DNA of 64,000 nucleotides from Streptomyces sp. DH41. Its GTDB lineage: Bacteria > Actinomycetota > Actinomycetes > Streptomycetales > Streptomycetaceae. The notes below the pieces were generated by a model. That model was not told the DNA's origin. It made no database searches and saw only the letters and a program-made list of their open reading frames with translations. Positions 17,457-25,429 of the stretch are shown in pieces. Position 1 is the first letter of the stretch. Each line of letters opens with the position of its first letter. The translations under genes and the position numbers were made by a program. The stretch spans positions 62,001 through 126,000 of the forward strand of contig NZ_JARVKY010000023.1 of NCBI RefSeq assembly GCF_029813785.1, given 5' to 3'.

Positions 17457-18050
17457 ATGGAAGAGAGCGTCATCACCGAGTCCGGGCTGCCGCCGGCGCC
17501 GGGGGCGGAGCAGCATCCCTCGCTCGCCCTGGTCAACAGCGCCGTCGCGCTGCCGGGCGGGCACTTCGTCGACCAGCTCGGTACGCCTGCCGGGGCCGAC
17601 CAGTGGCTGACGCAGCAGGGCCTCACCCCGGTCGACGCGGGCATGCTCGACATGTGCGCCGCGCAGCTGCGTTCCCTGCGCGAGCAGGTCCGGGCACTGT
17701 TCGCATCCCGTGTCGCGGGACTCCCCGCCCTGCCCGCCGTCGTCAACGCGATCAACGACACCCTGACCCGCGTACCCACCGCCCCGCTGCTGGCCTGGGA
17801 CGACAAGCGCGGCCCCTACCGCGCCATGCCCAATCCCACCTCGGAACTCGTCGACCACGCCCTGGCGGCCCTGGCCGCCGACGCCGCCGACCTCCTCACC
17901 GGCCCCGAAGCCGAGCGGCTCACCGCCTGCGCCTCCGCCCCCTGCAACCGCTACCTGCTCCGCCACGGCCGCCGCCACTGGTGCTCCACCCGCTGCGGCG
18001 ACCGCGCCCGCGCAGCACGCGCCTACGCCCGCCGTACCGGACGCAGTTGA
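17457..18050 (+). CDS. CGNR zinc-finger / ABATE-domain transcriptional regulator
   Basis: 197 residues. The N-terminal ABATE-type region contains VNSAVALPGGHFVDQLGTP, and the C-terminal zinc finger is CASAPCNRYLLRHGRRHWCS followed by TRCGDR. The family signature CGNR reads CGDR here, a conservative change. These proteins are DNA-binding repressors or activators. The palindromic sites immediately upstream suggest it controls itself and the divergent metallo-hydrolase/MFS genes. Start at MEES (17457) or MRSMEES (17448). Confidence 0.85.
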   Translation: MEESVITESGLPPAPGAEQHPSLALVNSAVALPGGHFVDQLGTPAGADQWLTQQGLTPVDAGMLDMCAAQLRSLREQVRALFASRVAGLPALPAVVNAINDTLTRVPTAPLLAWDDKRGPYRAMPNPTSELVDHALAALAADAADLLTGPEAERLTACASAPCNRYLLRHGRRHWCSTRCGDRARAARAYARRTGRS

Positions 18051-18077
18051 CGCCCCAGCCAGGGACCGGTGGTCAGG

Positions 18078-18148
18078 TGCGGAAGGTGCGCTCTTCACCG
18101 GTGACGGTCGTCCCGTCTCCCCAGGTCAGTCGGCTGCCGCCGCCAATC
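18078..18148 (-). pseudogene. C-terminal gene fragment abutting repeat copy B
   Basis: The reverse strand reads GGGSRLTWGDGTTVTGEERT and a few more residues before TGA. This is a plausible protein C-terminus, but it stops being open exactly where repeat copy B begins (18149). The parent gene is not recognised. Read as a gene end truncated by the recombination that placed copy B. Confidence 0.35.
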
Positions 18149-18312
18149 GCTGCACGAGTGGCAGGACTTCGGCCACCGGCTGCATGAGGCGGGGCATCAG
18201 CCGTACTGCCTGGTGTGGCCCTGAGCTGGGGTTTCGGTGGTCGTGGGCGGGGTCTTCGGGCCTCGCCCTTATTCGTGCCGGGGAGGGGCCGTCAGGCGGC
18301 CAGGGCACATTG
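18149..18312. repeat. Direct repeat copy B, possible attR
   Basis: 164 bp matching 8578-8738 in the same orientation. It carries a non-coding copy of the last 25 codons of the 143-aa gene (one amino acid change, Ser to Gly) and its downstream flank up to ccagggcacattg. No gene start precedes it, so it is a displaced duplicate. Sequences on both sides look like truncated genes. Confidence 0.85.
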
Positions 18313-18506
18313 CAGCCGCGTTCAGCCTCGGTATCCCCGTCGAGGAGTCCAAGAGGCACCACGACGGCACCGTCACCTCCGACCACGGCGCCCAGGCCGC
18401 CGCCTTCCTGCCCGCCGACGACATGGCCCACGTCGCCCACACCGCCGGCACCACCAGCGACGACTACGCCCACGACCTGCCGCTGCTCGTCAAGAGCACC
18501 CGCTGA
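18313..18506 (+). pseudogene. 3' remnant of an unidentified gene
   Basis: Downstream of repeat copy B the plus strand stays open for about 63 codons. It includes GIPVEESKRHHDGTVTSDHG and ends ...HDLPLLVKSTR at 18506. No start codon lies after the junction; the apparent start at 18237 is within the repeat. It looks like the surviving C-terminal end of a cut gene. Family not recognised. A strong terminator follows 2 bp after the stop. Confidence 0.5.
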
Positions 18507-18507
18507 C

Positions 18508-18562
18508 AACGAGAAGGGGCTCCGCCACCCCCATCACGCGGGGGCCGGAGCCCCTTCTCGTT
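18508..18562. terminator. Bidirectional terminator, 17-bp perfect stem
   Basis: AACGAGAAGGGGCTCCG (18508-18524) and its exact reverse complement (18546-18562), between convergent transcripts (the remnant at left, the CDF exporter at right). Confidence 0.85.
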
Positions 18563-18577
18563 CGGCCGGTTTGCCGG

Positions 18578-19303
18578 TCAGCGGCAGCCGCAGCCCGGGC
18601 CGCAGCTGCCGCACGCGTCCGCCTCGGCCTTGCCCGCGCCGGCGCTCACGGCAGCGGCGTTCGGCGCGCAACAGCCCTTGCCCTGCCACGCTTCAATGCC
18701 CTCCCTGACCGCGATGGCGGCGATGACGAGGGCGGCGATCGGGTCGGCCCATGACCAGCCGAGGGTGGCGTTGAGGACCAGCCCCACCAGCAGCACCGCG
18801 GACAGGTAGGTGCACAGCAGGGTCTGCTTCGAGTCCGCCACCGCCGAGGCCGAGCCGAGTTCGCGTCCGGCCTTGCGCTGGGCGTGGGACAGGAACGGCA
18901 TGATCGCCAGGGACAGGGCGGCGATGACGATGCCGGGAATGGAGCGCTCGGCCTCGCCAGTGCCGGCCAGCGCGCGGACGGCGTCGAAGGAGACGTAAGC
19001 GGCGAGCGCGAAGAAGGAGACGGCGATGATCCGCAGGGTGACCTTCTCGCGGGCTTCGCGCAGGTCGTGGTCGCGGGCGGAGAACTGCCAGGCGACCGCC
19101 GCGGCCGAGGAGACCTCGATGACCGAGTCCAGGCCGAAGCCGACCAGCGCGGTGGAGGAAGCCATGGTGCCGGCGGTGATGGCGACGACCGCCTCGATCA
19201 CGTTGTAGATGATCGTCGCGGTCACCAGCAGCCGTATCCGCTTGGCCAGGACGTCACGGCGGGCCGGGGACGGGCCGAGGGACATGGAGACGTCCGCTGT
19301 CAT
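18578..19303 (-). CDS. Cation diffusion facilitator-type metal exporter with Cys-rich tail
   Basis: 241 residues, six membrane helices. Typical features of this CDF subgroup are FGLDSVIEV (about 56-64) and DSKQTLLCTYLSAV (about 157-170), the Asp-containing metal sites of helices 2 and 5. The C-terminus ends in two Cys clusters, KGCCAPN and CGSCGPGCGCR, likely soft-metal ligands. It overlaps by one base with the upstream CmtR-like regulator, so the pair forms an operon. Substrate inferred as Cd(II), Pb(II) or Zn(II). Confidence 0.87.
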   Translation of the reverse strand: MTADVSMSLGPSPARRDVLAKRIRLLVTATIIYNVIEAVVAITAGTMASSTALVGFGLDSVIEVSSAAAVAWQFSARDHDLREAREKVTLRIIAVSFFALAAYVSFDAVRALAGTGEAERSIPGIVIAALSLAIMPFLSHAQRKAGRELGSASAVADSKQTLLCTYLSAVLLVGLVLNATLGWSWADPIAALVIAAIAVREGIEAWQGKGCCAPNAAAVSAGAGKAEADACGSCGPGCGCR

Positions 19304-19638
19304 CAGCAGCAGCCCTTTTCGTCGGCGTCCACGCAGGTCTTGTCGGCCTCGACGGCGACCACGGCCGTGCGCAGGTCGTCCAGCGCGTGTCCCAGCCGCT
19401 CGTCCGCCAGCTCATAGCGCACCCGGCGCCCCTCCGGCACGGCGACGACCAATCCGCAGTCCCGCAGGCAGGCCAGATGGTTCGACAGCCGGGTGCGGGA
19501 GATCTCCAGCAGGTCGGCCAGCGTGGCCGGATGGGCCGGCTCCTCACGCAGAGCGAGCAGGATGCGACAGCGGATCGGGTCGGCCAGCGCCCGACCGAAC
19601 CGGGTCAGCGCATCAAGGTCGGTGGCGAGACTCAGCAT
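19303..19638 (-). CDS. cmtR: ArsR-family metalloregulator, CmtR-like Cd/Pb sensor
   Basis: 111 residues, winged-helix ArsR/SmtB fold. Cys57 and Cys61 (HLACLRDCG) in the recognition helix and Cys102 in the tail fall at the same residue numbers as the Cd(II)/Pb(II) ligands I recall for Mycobacterium tuberculosis CmtR. The protein ends with an additional Cys pair (110-111). It represses its own operon with the CDF exporter, presumably through the perfect 18-bp palindrome upstream (19657-19674). Start at MLSLATD; the frame extends further but would run through the operator. Confidence 0.88.
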   Translation of the reverse strand: MLSLATDLDALTRFGRALADPIRCRILLALREEPAHPATLADLLEISRTRLSNHLACLRDCGLVVAVPEGRRVRYELADERLGHALDDLRTAVVAVEADKTCVDADEKGCC

Positions 19639-19656
19639 GGACGCCACGATACACAC

Positions 19657-19674
19657 ATTCCTGAATTCAGGAAT
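19657..19674. promoter_or_regulatory. Perfect 18-bp palindromic operator of the CmtR-like regulator
   Basis: ATTCCTGAATTCAGGAAT is identical to its reverse complement and lies 19 bp upstream of the regulator start. It is AT-rich against a GC-rich background. Confidence 0.85.
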
Positions 19675-19986
19675 CCCTGGATCATCCGGAAGTTCCTGCC
19701 GTGCCAGACCGGGCCGATGCCCCACACCCGCACCCACGCCGTGGTGCTCCGCCTCGCCCGGAACCTGAGGTCTCCTGCGGTTCCTCGTCCCGCGCGCGGG
19801 CGTCGCGCCCCGTACGCACGCCGTGATTCCGGTTCACTCCATCAGGGCCGACCAGGCCGTTTCCCGGCCCATTGGCTCCTCCCTCTCTCAGGATCGGTCT
19901 GCGGCAGGCGCGAGGAGCGGCTTCTCGGTTTCCCTCGGTCGTCCCTGCCGCGCGGCTGAAGCGACGAACAGGAGAGGGGGGCCGGC
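19675..19986. other. Leader of the urease operon
   Basis: 312 bp without a supported gene. A short GC palindrome cccgcgcgcggg at about 19791 is seen. GGAGAGGGG just before 19987 is the ribosome site of ureAB. I see no clear NtcA- or GlnR-type site by eye. Confidence 0.4.
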
Positions 19987-20649
19987 GTGCATCTGACTCC
20001 GCATGAGCAGGAACGTCTGTTGATCCATGTGGCGGCCGACGTCGCCCAGCGGCGCCGTGAGCGCGGTCTGCTGCTGAACTATCCCGAGGTCATGGCGCTG
20101 TTGACGGCGCATGTCTTCGAGGAGGCGCGGGCCGGGGCGACGGTCGACGCGGTGATGGAGTCCGGGCGCCATGTGCTGCGGCGCGAGGAGGTCATGGACG
20201 GCGTGCCGGAGATGGTCGACAACGTCCAGGTCGAGGCGACGTTCCCGGACGGCACGAAGCTGGTGACCATCAGCAGGCCGTTCGACGAGGCGTCCACCAA
20301 GGTGGACGTCCATCCCGGCAAGCCGGAACTGCTGCCGGACGACGACGCACACCGGGTGGCCTTCAACGACGGCGCGACGCCCGTGCCGCTGGTCGTGCGC
20401 AACCCCAAGGACCGCCCGGTCCAGGTGGGGTCCCACTTCCACTTCGCCGAGGCCAACGAGGGGCTCAAGTTCCGCCGTGAGGCGGCCCACGGGATGCGGC
20501 TGCACATCCCGTCCGGCACCTCCGAACGGTTCGAGCCCGGCGACAAGCGCACCGTGATGCTGGTGCCGATCGCCGGCGAGCGGATCGTCCACGGGCTCCA
20601 GGCCGACAAGAGTGAAGAGGAGAAGCACCTCGATGCCGAACAGGACTGA
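19987..20649 (+). CDS. ureAB: Urease subunit gamma/beta fusion
   Basis: 220 residues. Residues 1-100 are the gamma subunit (MHLTPHEQERLLIHVAADVA, RRRERGLLLNYPEV, VPEMVDNVQVEATFPDGTKL); residues about 120-215 are the beta subunit (NPKDRPVQVGSHFHFAEANE, AAHGMRLHIPSGTSERFEPG). The two are separate genes in most bacteria, but fusion is known in actinobacteria and Helicobacter. GTG start at 19987. Its 3' end overlaps ureC by 17 bp. Structural part of nickel urease, which hydrolyses urea to ammonia and carbamate. Confidence 0.95.
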   Translation: MHLTPHEQERLLIHVAADVAQRRRERGLLLNYPEVMALLTAHVFEEARAGATVDAVMESGRHVLRREEVMDGVPEMVDNVQVEATFPDGTKLVTISRPFDEASTKVDVHPGKPELLPDDDAHRVAFNDGATPVPLVVRNPKDRPVQVGSHFHFAEANEGLKFRREAAHGMRLHIPSGTSERFEPGDKRTVMLVPIAGERIVHGLQADKSEEEKHLDAEQD

Positions 20650-22471
20650 GAAGGACAAGCCCTGGGACCCGCTGTCGCGTTCCCGGTACGCCGACCTGTA
20701 CGGGCCGACCGCCGGCGACCGGGTCCGGCTCGCCGACACCAACCTCGTCCTGCGCATCGACGCGGACTGGTGCGGTGGCCCGGGCCGCAGCGGCGACGAG
20801 ATGGTCTTCGGCGGCGGCAAGGTGATCCGTGAGTCGATGGGCCAGTCGCACATCCCCCGCGACGACCCCCGCGAACCGGTGGACACCGTGATCACCGGCG
20901 CCCTGATTCTGGATCACTGGGGTGTGGTCAAGGCCGATGTCGGGCTGCGCGACGGCCGCATCCAGGCCATCGGCAAGGCGTACAACCCGGAGACCATGAC
21001 GCCCCGCCCCAACGAGGACCCGCGCGCCTCGGACTTCGTCGTGGGTCCCGAGACGGAGGTGATCTCCGGCAAGGGCCGCATCCTGACCGCGGGCGGCGTC
21101 GACACCCACGTGCACTTCCTCTGCCCGGAGCAGATCCACGAGGCGGTGGCGTCGGGCGTGACGACGCTGATCGGCGGCGGCACCGGCCCGGCCGAGGGCA
21201 GCACCGCCACCACCGTGACGCCCGGCAAGTGGCACATCCAGCGGACCTTCGAGGCACTGGACGCCTTCCCGGTGAACATCGGCCTGCTGGCCAAGGGCAG
21301 CACCGTCTCGAAGAAGGCGCTGCACGACCAGGTCGCGGCCGGCGCGCTCGGCCTGAAGATCCACGAGGACTGGGGTGCCACCCCGGCGGTGATCGACGCC
21401 GCGCTGACGGTGTGCGACGAGACCGGTGTCCAGGTCGCGCTGCACGCCGACTCGCTGAACGAGGCCGGCTTCGTACAGAGCACCTTCGCCGCGACCAAGA
21501 AGGACCGCAAGGCCAAGAAGGCCAAGTACCGCAGCCTGCACATCTTCCACATCGAGGGCGCCGGCGGCGGCCACGCCCCCGACATGATCAGCCTCGCCGG
21601 CAAACCCAACGTGCTGCCCGCGTCGACGAACCCGACCCGGCCCTTCACGGTCAACACCGTCAAGGAGCACGTCGACATGATGATCGTGTGCCATCACCTC
21701 AATCCGGAGGTCGACGCGGACATGGCGTTCGCCGACTCCCGGATCCGGCCCTCCACCATGGCCGCCGAGGACCTGCTGCACGACATGGGCGCCATCTCGA
21801 TGATGTCCTCCGACGCCATGGCCATGGGCCGCATCGGCGAGATGATCATGCGGACCTGGCAGACCGCGCACGTCATGAAGTCCCGTTACGGCCACCTGCG
21901 CGAGGACGACGCGCACGCGGACAACTTCCGTGCCCGCCGCTACGTCGCGAAGTACACGATCAACCCGGCCATCACTCACGGCATCGACCACGAGGTCGGC
22001 TCCGTCGAGAACGGAAAGCTCGCCGACCTGGTGCTGTGGGAGCCGAAGTTCTTCGGCGTCAAGCCGCACATGGTCATCAAGGGCGGCCAGATCTCCTACG
22101 CCCAGGTCGGCGACGCCAACGCCTCCATCCCCACCCCGCAGCCCTACCTCCCGCGTCCCGTCTGGGGCTTCCAGGGCCGCGCCCCGGCGGCGAACTCCCT
22201 CAACTTCGTGGCCGAGGCCGCCCTCGACGGCGAACTCTCCCGGACCGGGCTGCTCAAGCCCCTGCGCGCGATCCGTTCCACCCGGGACGTCACCAAGGCC
22301 GACATGATCCACAACAACGGCGTCCCGAAGATCGACATCGACCCCGACACCTTCGACGTCACCATCGGCGGCGCCACCACCTCCGACGTCCGCACCACGG
22401 TCGACGGGCAGGAAGTCGGACGGAACTACGCCACCGAGCTGCCCCTGGCACAGCGGTACTTCCTCTTCTGA
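20633..22471 (+). CDS. ureC: Urease subunit alpha (catalytic)
   Basis: 612 residues, somewhat longer than the usual 570 because of a basic insertion near residues 288-302. Nickel ligands are visible: His159/His161 (VDTHVHF), the carbamylated Lys242 (GLKIHEDWG), His271 (LHADSLNE), His306 (FHIEGAGGGHAPD) and Asp394 (SSDAMAMGR). The flap carries Cys353-His354-His355. The start at 20633 (MPNRTEK) has AGAGGAGA about 10 bases upstream; the alternative GTG at 20612 would place this site inside the gene. Confidence 0.96.
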   Translation: MPNRTEKDKPWDPLSRSRYADLYGPTAGDRVRLADTNLVLRIDADWCGGPGRSGDEMVFGGGKVIRESMGQSHIPRDDPREPVDTVITGALILDHWGVVKADVGLRDGRIQAIGKAYNPETMTPRPNEDPRASDFVVGPETEVISGKGRILTAGGVDTHVHFLCPEQIHEAVASGVTTLIGGGTGPAEGSTATTVTPGKWHIQRTFEALDAFPVNIGLLAKGSTVSKKALHDQVAAGALGLKIHEDWGATPAVIDAALTVCDETGVQVALHADSLNEAGFVQSTFAATKKDRKAKKAKYRSLHIFHIEGAGGGHAPDMISLAGKPNVLPASTNPTRPFTVNTVKEHVDMMIVCHHLNPEVDADMAFADSRIRPSTMAAEDLLHDMGAISMMSSDAMAMGRIGEMIMRTWQTAHVMKSRYGHLREDDAHADNFRARRYVAKYTINPAITHGIDHEVGSVENGKLADLVLWEPKFFGVKPHMVIKGGQISYAQVGDANASIPTPQPYLPRPVWGFQGRAPAANSLNFVAEAALDGELSRTGLLKPLRAIRSTRDVTKADMIHNNGVPKIDIDPDTFDVTIGGATTSDVRTTVDGQEVGRNYATELPLAQRYFLF

Positions 22472-22553
22472 TGCCGGCCATCTCGGCCGGGGCCCGGTCA
22501 CGCTCGCGCGGCCGGCCCCGGCACCTCCTCGCGAAAGGCGGTCCCGCCACCCC

Positions 22554-23228
22554 ATGAGCCGCACTGCCCTGCTCGTCCTGGCCGACGGCCGCTTCCCCGC
22601 CGGCGGGCACGCCCATTCCGGTGGCATGGAGGCCGCCGTCGCCTCCGGCCGGGTCCACGACACCGCGAGCCTGGAGGCGTTCTGCCGGGGGCGGCTGCAC
22701 ACCGCCGGACTGGTCGCGGCCGGCCTCGCCGCGGCGGCCGCCGACGGCCACGACGCCCTCGCCCTGGACGAGGCCGCCGACACCCGTACCCCCGTACCGG
22801 CGTTGCGCCGGATCGCACGCCGCCTGGGCCGGCAACTGATGCGCGCGGCCCGGGCCACCTGGCCCAGCGCCGACCTCGACCACCTCGCCCGGCATCGGCC
22901 CCAGGGCGCCCACCAGCCGGTCGTGCTCGGCGTCACCGCCCGCGCCGCCGGGCTCACTCCGCTCGACGCGGCCCAGGCCGCCGCCTACGAGAGCGTGGGC
23001 GGTCCGGCGACCGCCGCGGTACGCCTGCTGAGCCTGGACCCGTTCGACGCGACCGCCGTCCTGGCGCGGCTCGCCGACGAACTCGACACCGTCGCCGACA
23101 CCGCGGCCGACGCGGCGGGGCGGGTGGCGGCGGAGGGGGTCGCCGCCCTGCCCGCCGCGTCCGCTCCCCTGCTGGACATCACCGCTGAGCAGCACGCCGC
23201 CTGGCCCGTCCGGCTCTTCGCCTCCTGA
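22554..23228 (+). CDS. ureF: Urease accessory protein UreF
   Basis: 224 residues, Ala-rich and helical. Family segments are LLVLADGRFPAGGHAHSGG (about 6-24), the hallmark of UreF, and AAYESVGGPATAAVRLLSLD in the second half. UreF sits between UreD and UreG in the complex that loads nickel and CO2 onto apo-urease, acting as a GTPase-gating factor. 82 bp after ureC. The downstream spacer to ureG is a degenerate tandem repeat. Confidence 0.92.
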   Translation: MSRTALLVLADGRFPAGGHAHSGGMEAAVASGRVHDTASLEAFCRGRLHTAGLVAAGLAAAAADGHDALALDEAADTRTPVPALRRIARRLGRQLMRAARATWPSADLDHLARHRPQGAHQPVVLGVTARAAGLTPLDAAQAAAYESVGGPATAAVRLLSLDPFDATAVLARLADELDTVADTAADAAGRVAAEGVAALPAASAPLLDITAEQHAAWPVRLFAS

Positions 23229-23325
23229 CCAGCCGCACCAGCCGCCTCACCAGCCTGACCAGCTGCCTCACCAGTCGCCTCACCAGCCCTGACCGGACCT
23301 GACCGGCCCTGACCGTTGCCTGGAG
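23229..23325. repeat. Degenerate cctcaccag/cctgaccgg repeat between ureF and ureG
   Basis: About 95 bp made of imperfect 9-12-base units of the form c-c-t-(c/g)-a-c-c-(a/g)-g, pyrimidine-rich on the plus strand, filling the space between the ureF stop and the ureG ribosome site. Confidence 0.7.
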
Positions 23326-23332
23326 CATCCCT

Positions 23333-24031
23333 GTGCATCTCGACCACTCCGTGACCATGCCGCACCGCCACACCCACAGCGCCGAGCCGCTGCTCGCCGA
23401 CGGCAGCCGCCGCGCCCTGCGCATCGGCTTCGGCGGGCCCGTCGGCTCGGGCAAGACCGCGACCGTGGCCGCCCTGTGCCGCACCCTGCGCGACCGGTTC
23501 TCCATCGCCGTGGTCACCAACGACATCTACACCCAGGAGGACGCCGCCTTCCTGCGCCGCGAGGCCGTCCTGCCGCCCGAGCGGATCACCGCCGTGGAGA
23601 CCGGAGCCTGCCCGCACACCGCCATCCGCGACGACATCTCCGCCAACCTCGAAGCGGTCGAGGAGCTCGAGCAGACCCTGCGCCCGCTCGACCTGATCCT
23701 CATCGAGTCCGGCGGAGACAACCTCACCGCGACCTTCTCCCGCGGGCTCGTCGACACCCAGGTCTTCGTCATCGACGTGGCCAGCGGCGACGACATCCCC
23801 CGCAAGGGCGGCCCCGGCATCACCACGGCCGACCTCCTCCTCGTCAACAAGACCGACCTGGCCCCCTACGTCGGCGTCGACCTGGACACCATGAGGGCCG
23901 ACACCCGCAAGCAGCGGGGGGACCTGCCGTACGCCTTCACCAGCCTCACCAGCACCGACGGCGTCCAACCGGTCGCCGACTGGGTCACCGGCTGCCTCGC
24001 CGCCTGGCACACCACCGGATCCACCCGGTGA
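23333..24031 (+). CDS. ureG: Urease accessory GTPase UreG
   Basis: 232 residues, SIMIBI GTPase that drives nickel insertion. A short His-containing N-terminus (MPHRHTHS) precedes the P-loop GGPVGSGKT (about 34-42). Then VVTNDIYTQEDA, the metal-binding ETGACPHTAIRDD (CPH motif, about 101), ESGGDNLTATFS and the guanine-specificity NKTD (about 178) follow. GTG start at 23333. Its stop overlaps the ureD start as GTGA. With no ureE in the cluster, UreG and its His-rich N-terminus may be the main nickel donor. Confidence 0.96.
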   Translation: MHLDHSVTMPHRHTHSAEPLLADGSRRALRIGFGGPVGSGKTATVAALCRTLRDRFSIAVVTNDIYTQEDAAFLRREAVLPPERITAVETGACPHTAIRDDISANLEAVEELEQTLRPLDLILIESGGDNLTATFSRGLVDTQVFVIDVASGDDIPRKGGPGITTADLLLVNKTDLAPYVGVDLDTMRADTRKQRGDLPYAFTSLTSTDGVQPVADWVTGCLAAWHTTGSTR

Positions 24032-24936
24032 ACGTCACCACCGCGCGGACGCCGACGGCGATCCCGGCGCCGTCCGGCGAGCCCCTCCGAGCCGCCGGTG
24101 GCCCACACGGCCGGCGCTCCGCCGGACCCGCCGCGGCGCACCCGTCCGGAGTCGCCGCCACCGCCCGGATCCGGGCCACCCACAACGGCCGCACCACGAC
24201 GGTCCCGCTCCTGCACAGCGACGGCCCCTTCCACCTGCGTCGGCTACGGGCCCGCGGAGAGCAGGCGCGTGTCCGCGTACTCGGCGCGATGAGCGCGCCG
24301 CTCGGCGGAGACCGGCTCGCCCTCGACATCACCGCCGAGGCACGCACCCTGCTGGAGGTGACGAGCGCGGCCGCCACCATCGCCCTGCGCGGCCCCACCA
24401 CCGCCCCAGCCACGTACGACGTACGGATCAGGGTGGACGACGACGCGTCCCTGCACTGGCTGCCCGAGCCCCTGATCAGTACCCGGGGCAGCACCCTGCA
24501 CCAGACGTTCGCCGTAGACCTCGCCCCCACCGCCCGCCTGCTCCTGCGGGAGGAACAGCTCCTGGGCCGCTCGGAGGAACCGCCGGGCCTGCTCACCACC
24601 CGCCTGACCGTGCGCCGCGGCGGACGACCGCTCCTCGACCAGCACACCGCCTACGGCCACCCGGCGCCGGCGTGGGACGGCCCCGCCGTCCTCGGGGCCC
24701 ACCGGGCGACCGGGCAGCTCCTCCTGGTCGACCCAGGACTGGACACGCCCCAGGAGCCGCACGTCATCGGTGACGACCCGGCAGAGGGACACGCCGTACT
24801 GACCCCACTCGCCGACCCCCAGGCCCTCATCGCCACCGCCGTCGCCCCGACACCGGCCCAGCTGCGCCACCTCCTGGAGACCGCCCTCACATACGTCTAC
24901 GAGACGCCGCGGCCGGCCGCCGAAGGCGAGCGGTAG
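24028..24936 (+). CDS. ureD: Urease accessory protein UreD
   Basis: 302 residues. After a variable N-terminus (1-45) it shows the UreD beta-rich fold: GGDRLALDITAEARTLLEVTS with an SAAATIALRG continuation (about 93-125), LHWLPEPLISTRGSTLHQTF (about 150-169) and LLREEQLLGRSEEPPG. UreD (UreH) is the scaffold that binds apo-urease and recruits UreF and UreG. GTG start at 24028 overlapping ureG by 4 bp. Last gene of the operon ureAB-C-F-G-D; ureE is absent, as in other Streptomyces clusters. Confidence 0.92.
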   Translation: MNVTTARTPTAIPAPSGEPLRAAGGPHGRRSAGPAAAHPSGVAATARIRATHNGRTTTVPLLHSDGPFHLRRLRARGEQARVRVLGAMSAPLGGDRLALDITAEARTLLEVTSAAATIALRGPTTAPATYDVRIRVDDDASLHWLPEPLISTRGSTLHQTFAVDLAPTARLLLREEQLLGRSEEPPGLLTTRLTVRRGGRPLLDQHTAYGHPAPAWDGPAVLGAHRATGQLLLVDPGLDTPQEPHVIGDDPAEGHAVLTPLADPQALIATAVAPTPAQLRHLLETALTYVYETPRPAAEGER

Positions 24937-24940
24937 ATCC

Positions 24941-25280
24941 GTGAACGCCGAACCGAAGGCGGACAGAGGCGGCGAGCGACGGGAGGCGGTGGGGCGGCGC
25001 GACTCCGTTGCCCGACGGGTGGCGTGGCTACGACGCAGCCCCGGCTACAACCCGTAGCCCTACGAGCGGCCGGCGAGCTGGTACCGGAAGGCCGGCCACG
25101 ACGACGCCCGCCGTGTCCTCCTGGCCGGACAGCGGCCGGCGCACGGCCTGGTACTGGTCGGAGGACAGCCGCCAGTGGCCGGCCTACCTGCTGATCGCCT
25201 TCGGCTGGCCGGGTGCTGGCCACCGCCGTCATCGCGGGTGTCACCCGCACCTCGCGGAAGAACCAGCGGTCGGCAGCTGA
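24941..25280 (+). pseudogene. Decayed gene, nonsense and frameshift mutations
   Basis: A frame from GTG 24941 runs 38 codons (MNAEPKADRGGERREAVG...SPGYNP) to an in-frame TAG at 25055. It continues beyond it as PYERPASWYRKAGHDDARRV, which looks like the tandem helical repeat seen near the C-terminus of some Streptomyces membrane proteins. Later frames give QWPAYLLIAFGW and VLATAVIAGVTRTSRKN, a split hydrophobic helix followed by a basic end. So one nonsense codon and at least two frameshifts. Parent family unnamed. Confidence 0.5.
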
Positions 25281-25429
25281 ACTGTCGGCGCCGATGCCCG
25301 TACCGGGCCATCGGCACGTCACCCGCCCGGCCGAATCCGGCGAGTCGTCTCCCGCGGCCGTACCGAGAATGGTGCGGACGAAGCGACGGCGACCGTCCGC
25401 CGTGCCCCGCACGCGTCCAGGAGGCCAGT

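Noticed and set aside
20465..22957. 830-codon reverse open frame over ureC and ureF
   Set aside because: Antisense of clear urease genes in high-GC DNA; composition is that of a shadow frame.
23229..23325. Repeats between ureF and ureG considered as a CRISPR array
   Set aside because: Units of about 10 bp with no spacers and no cas genes; simple degenerate tandem repeat.
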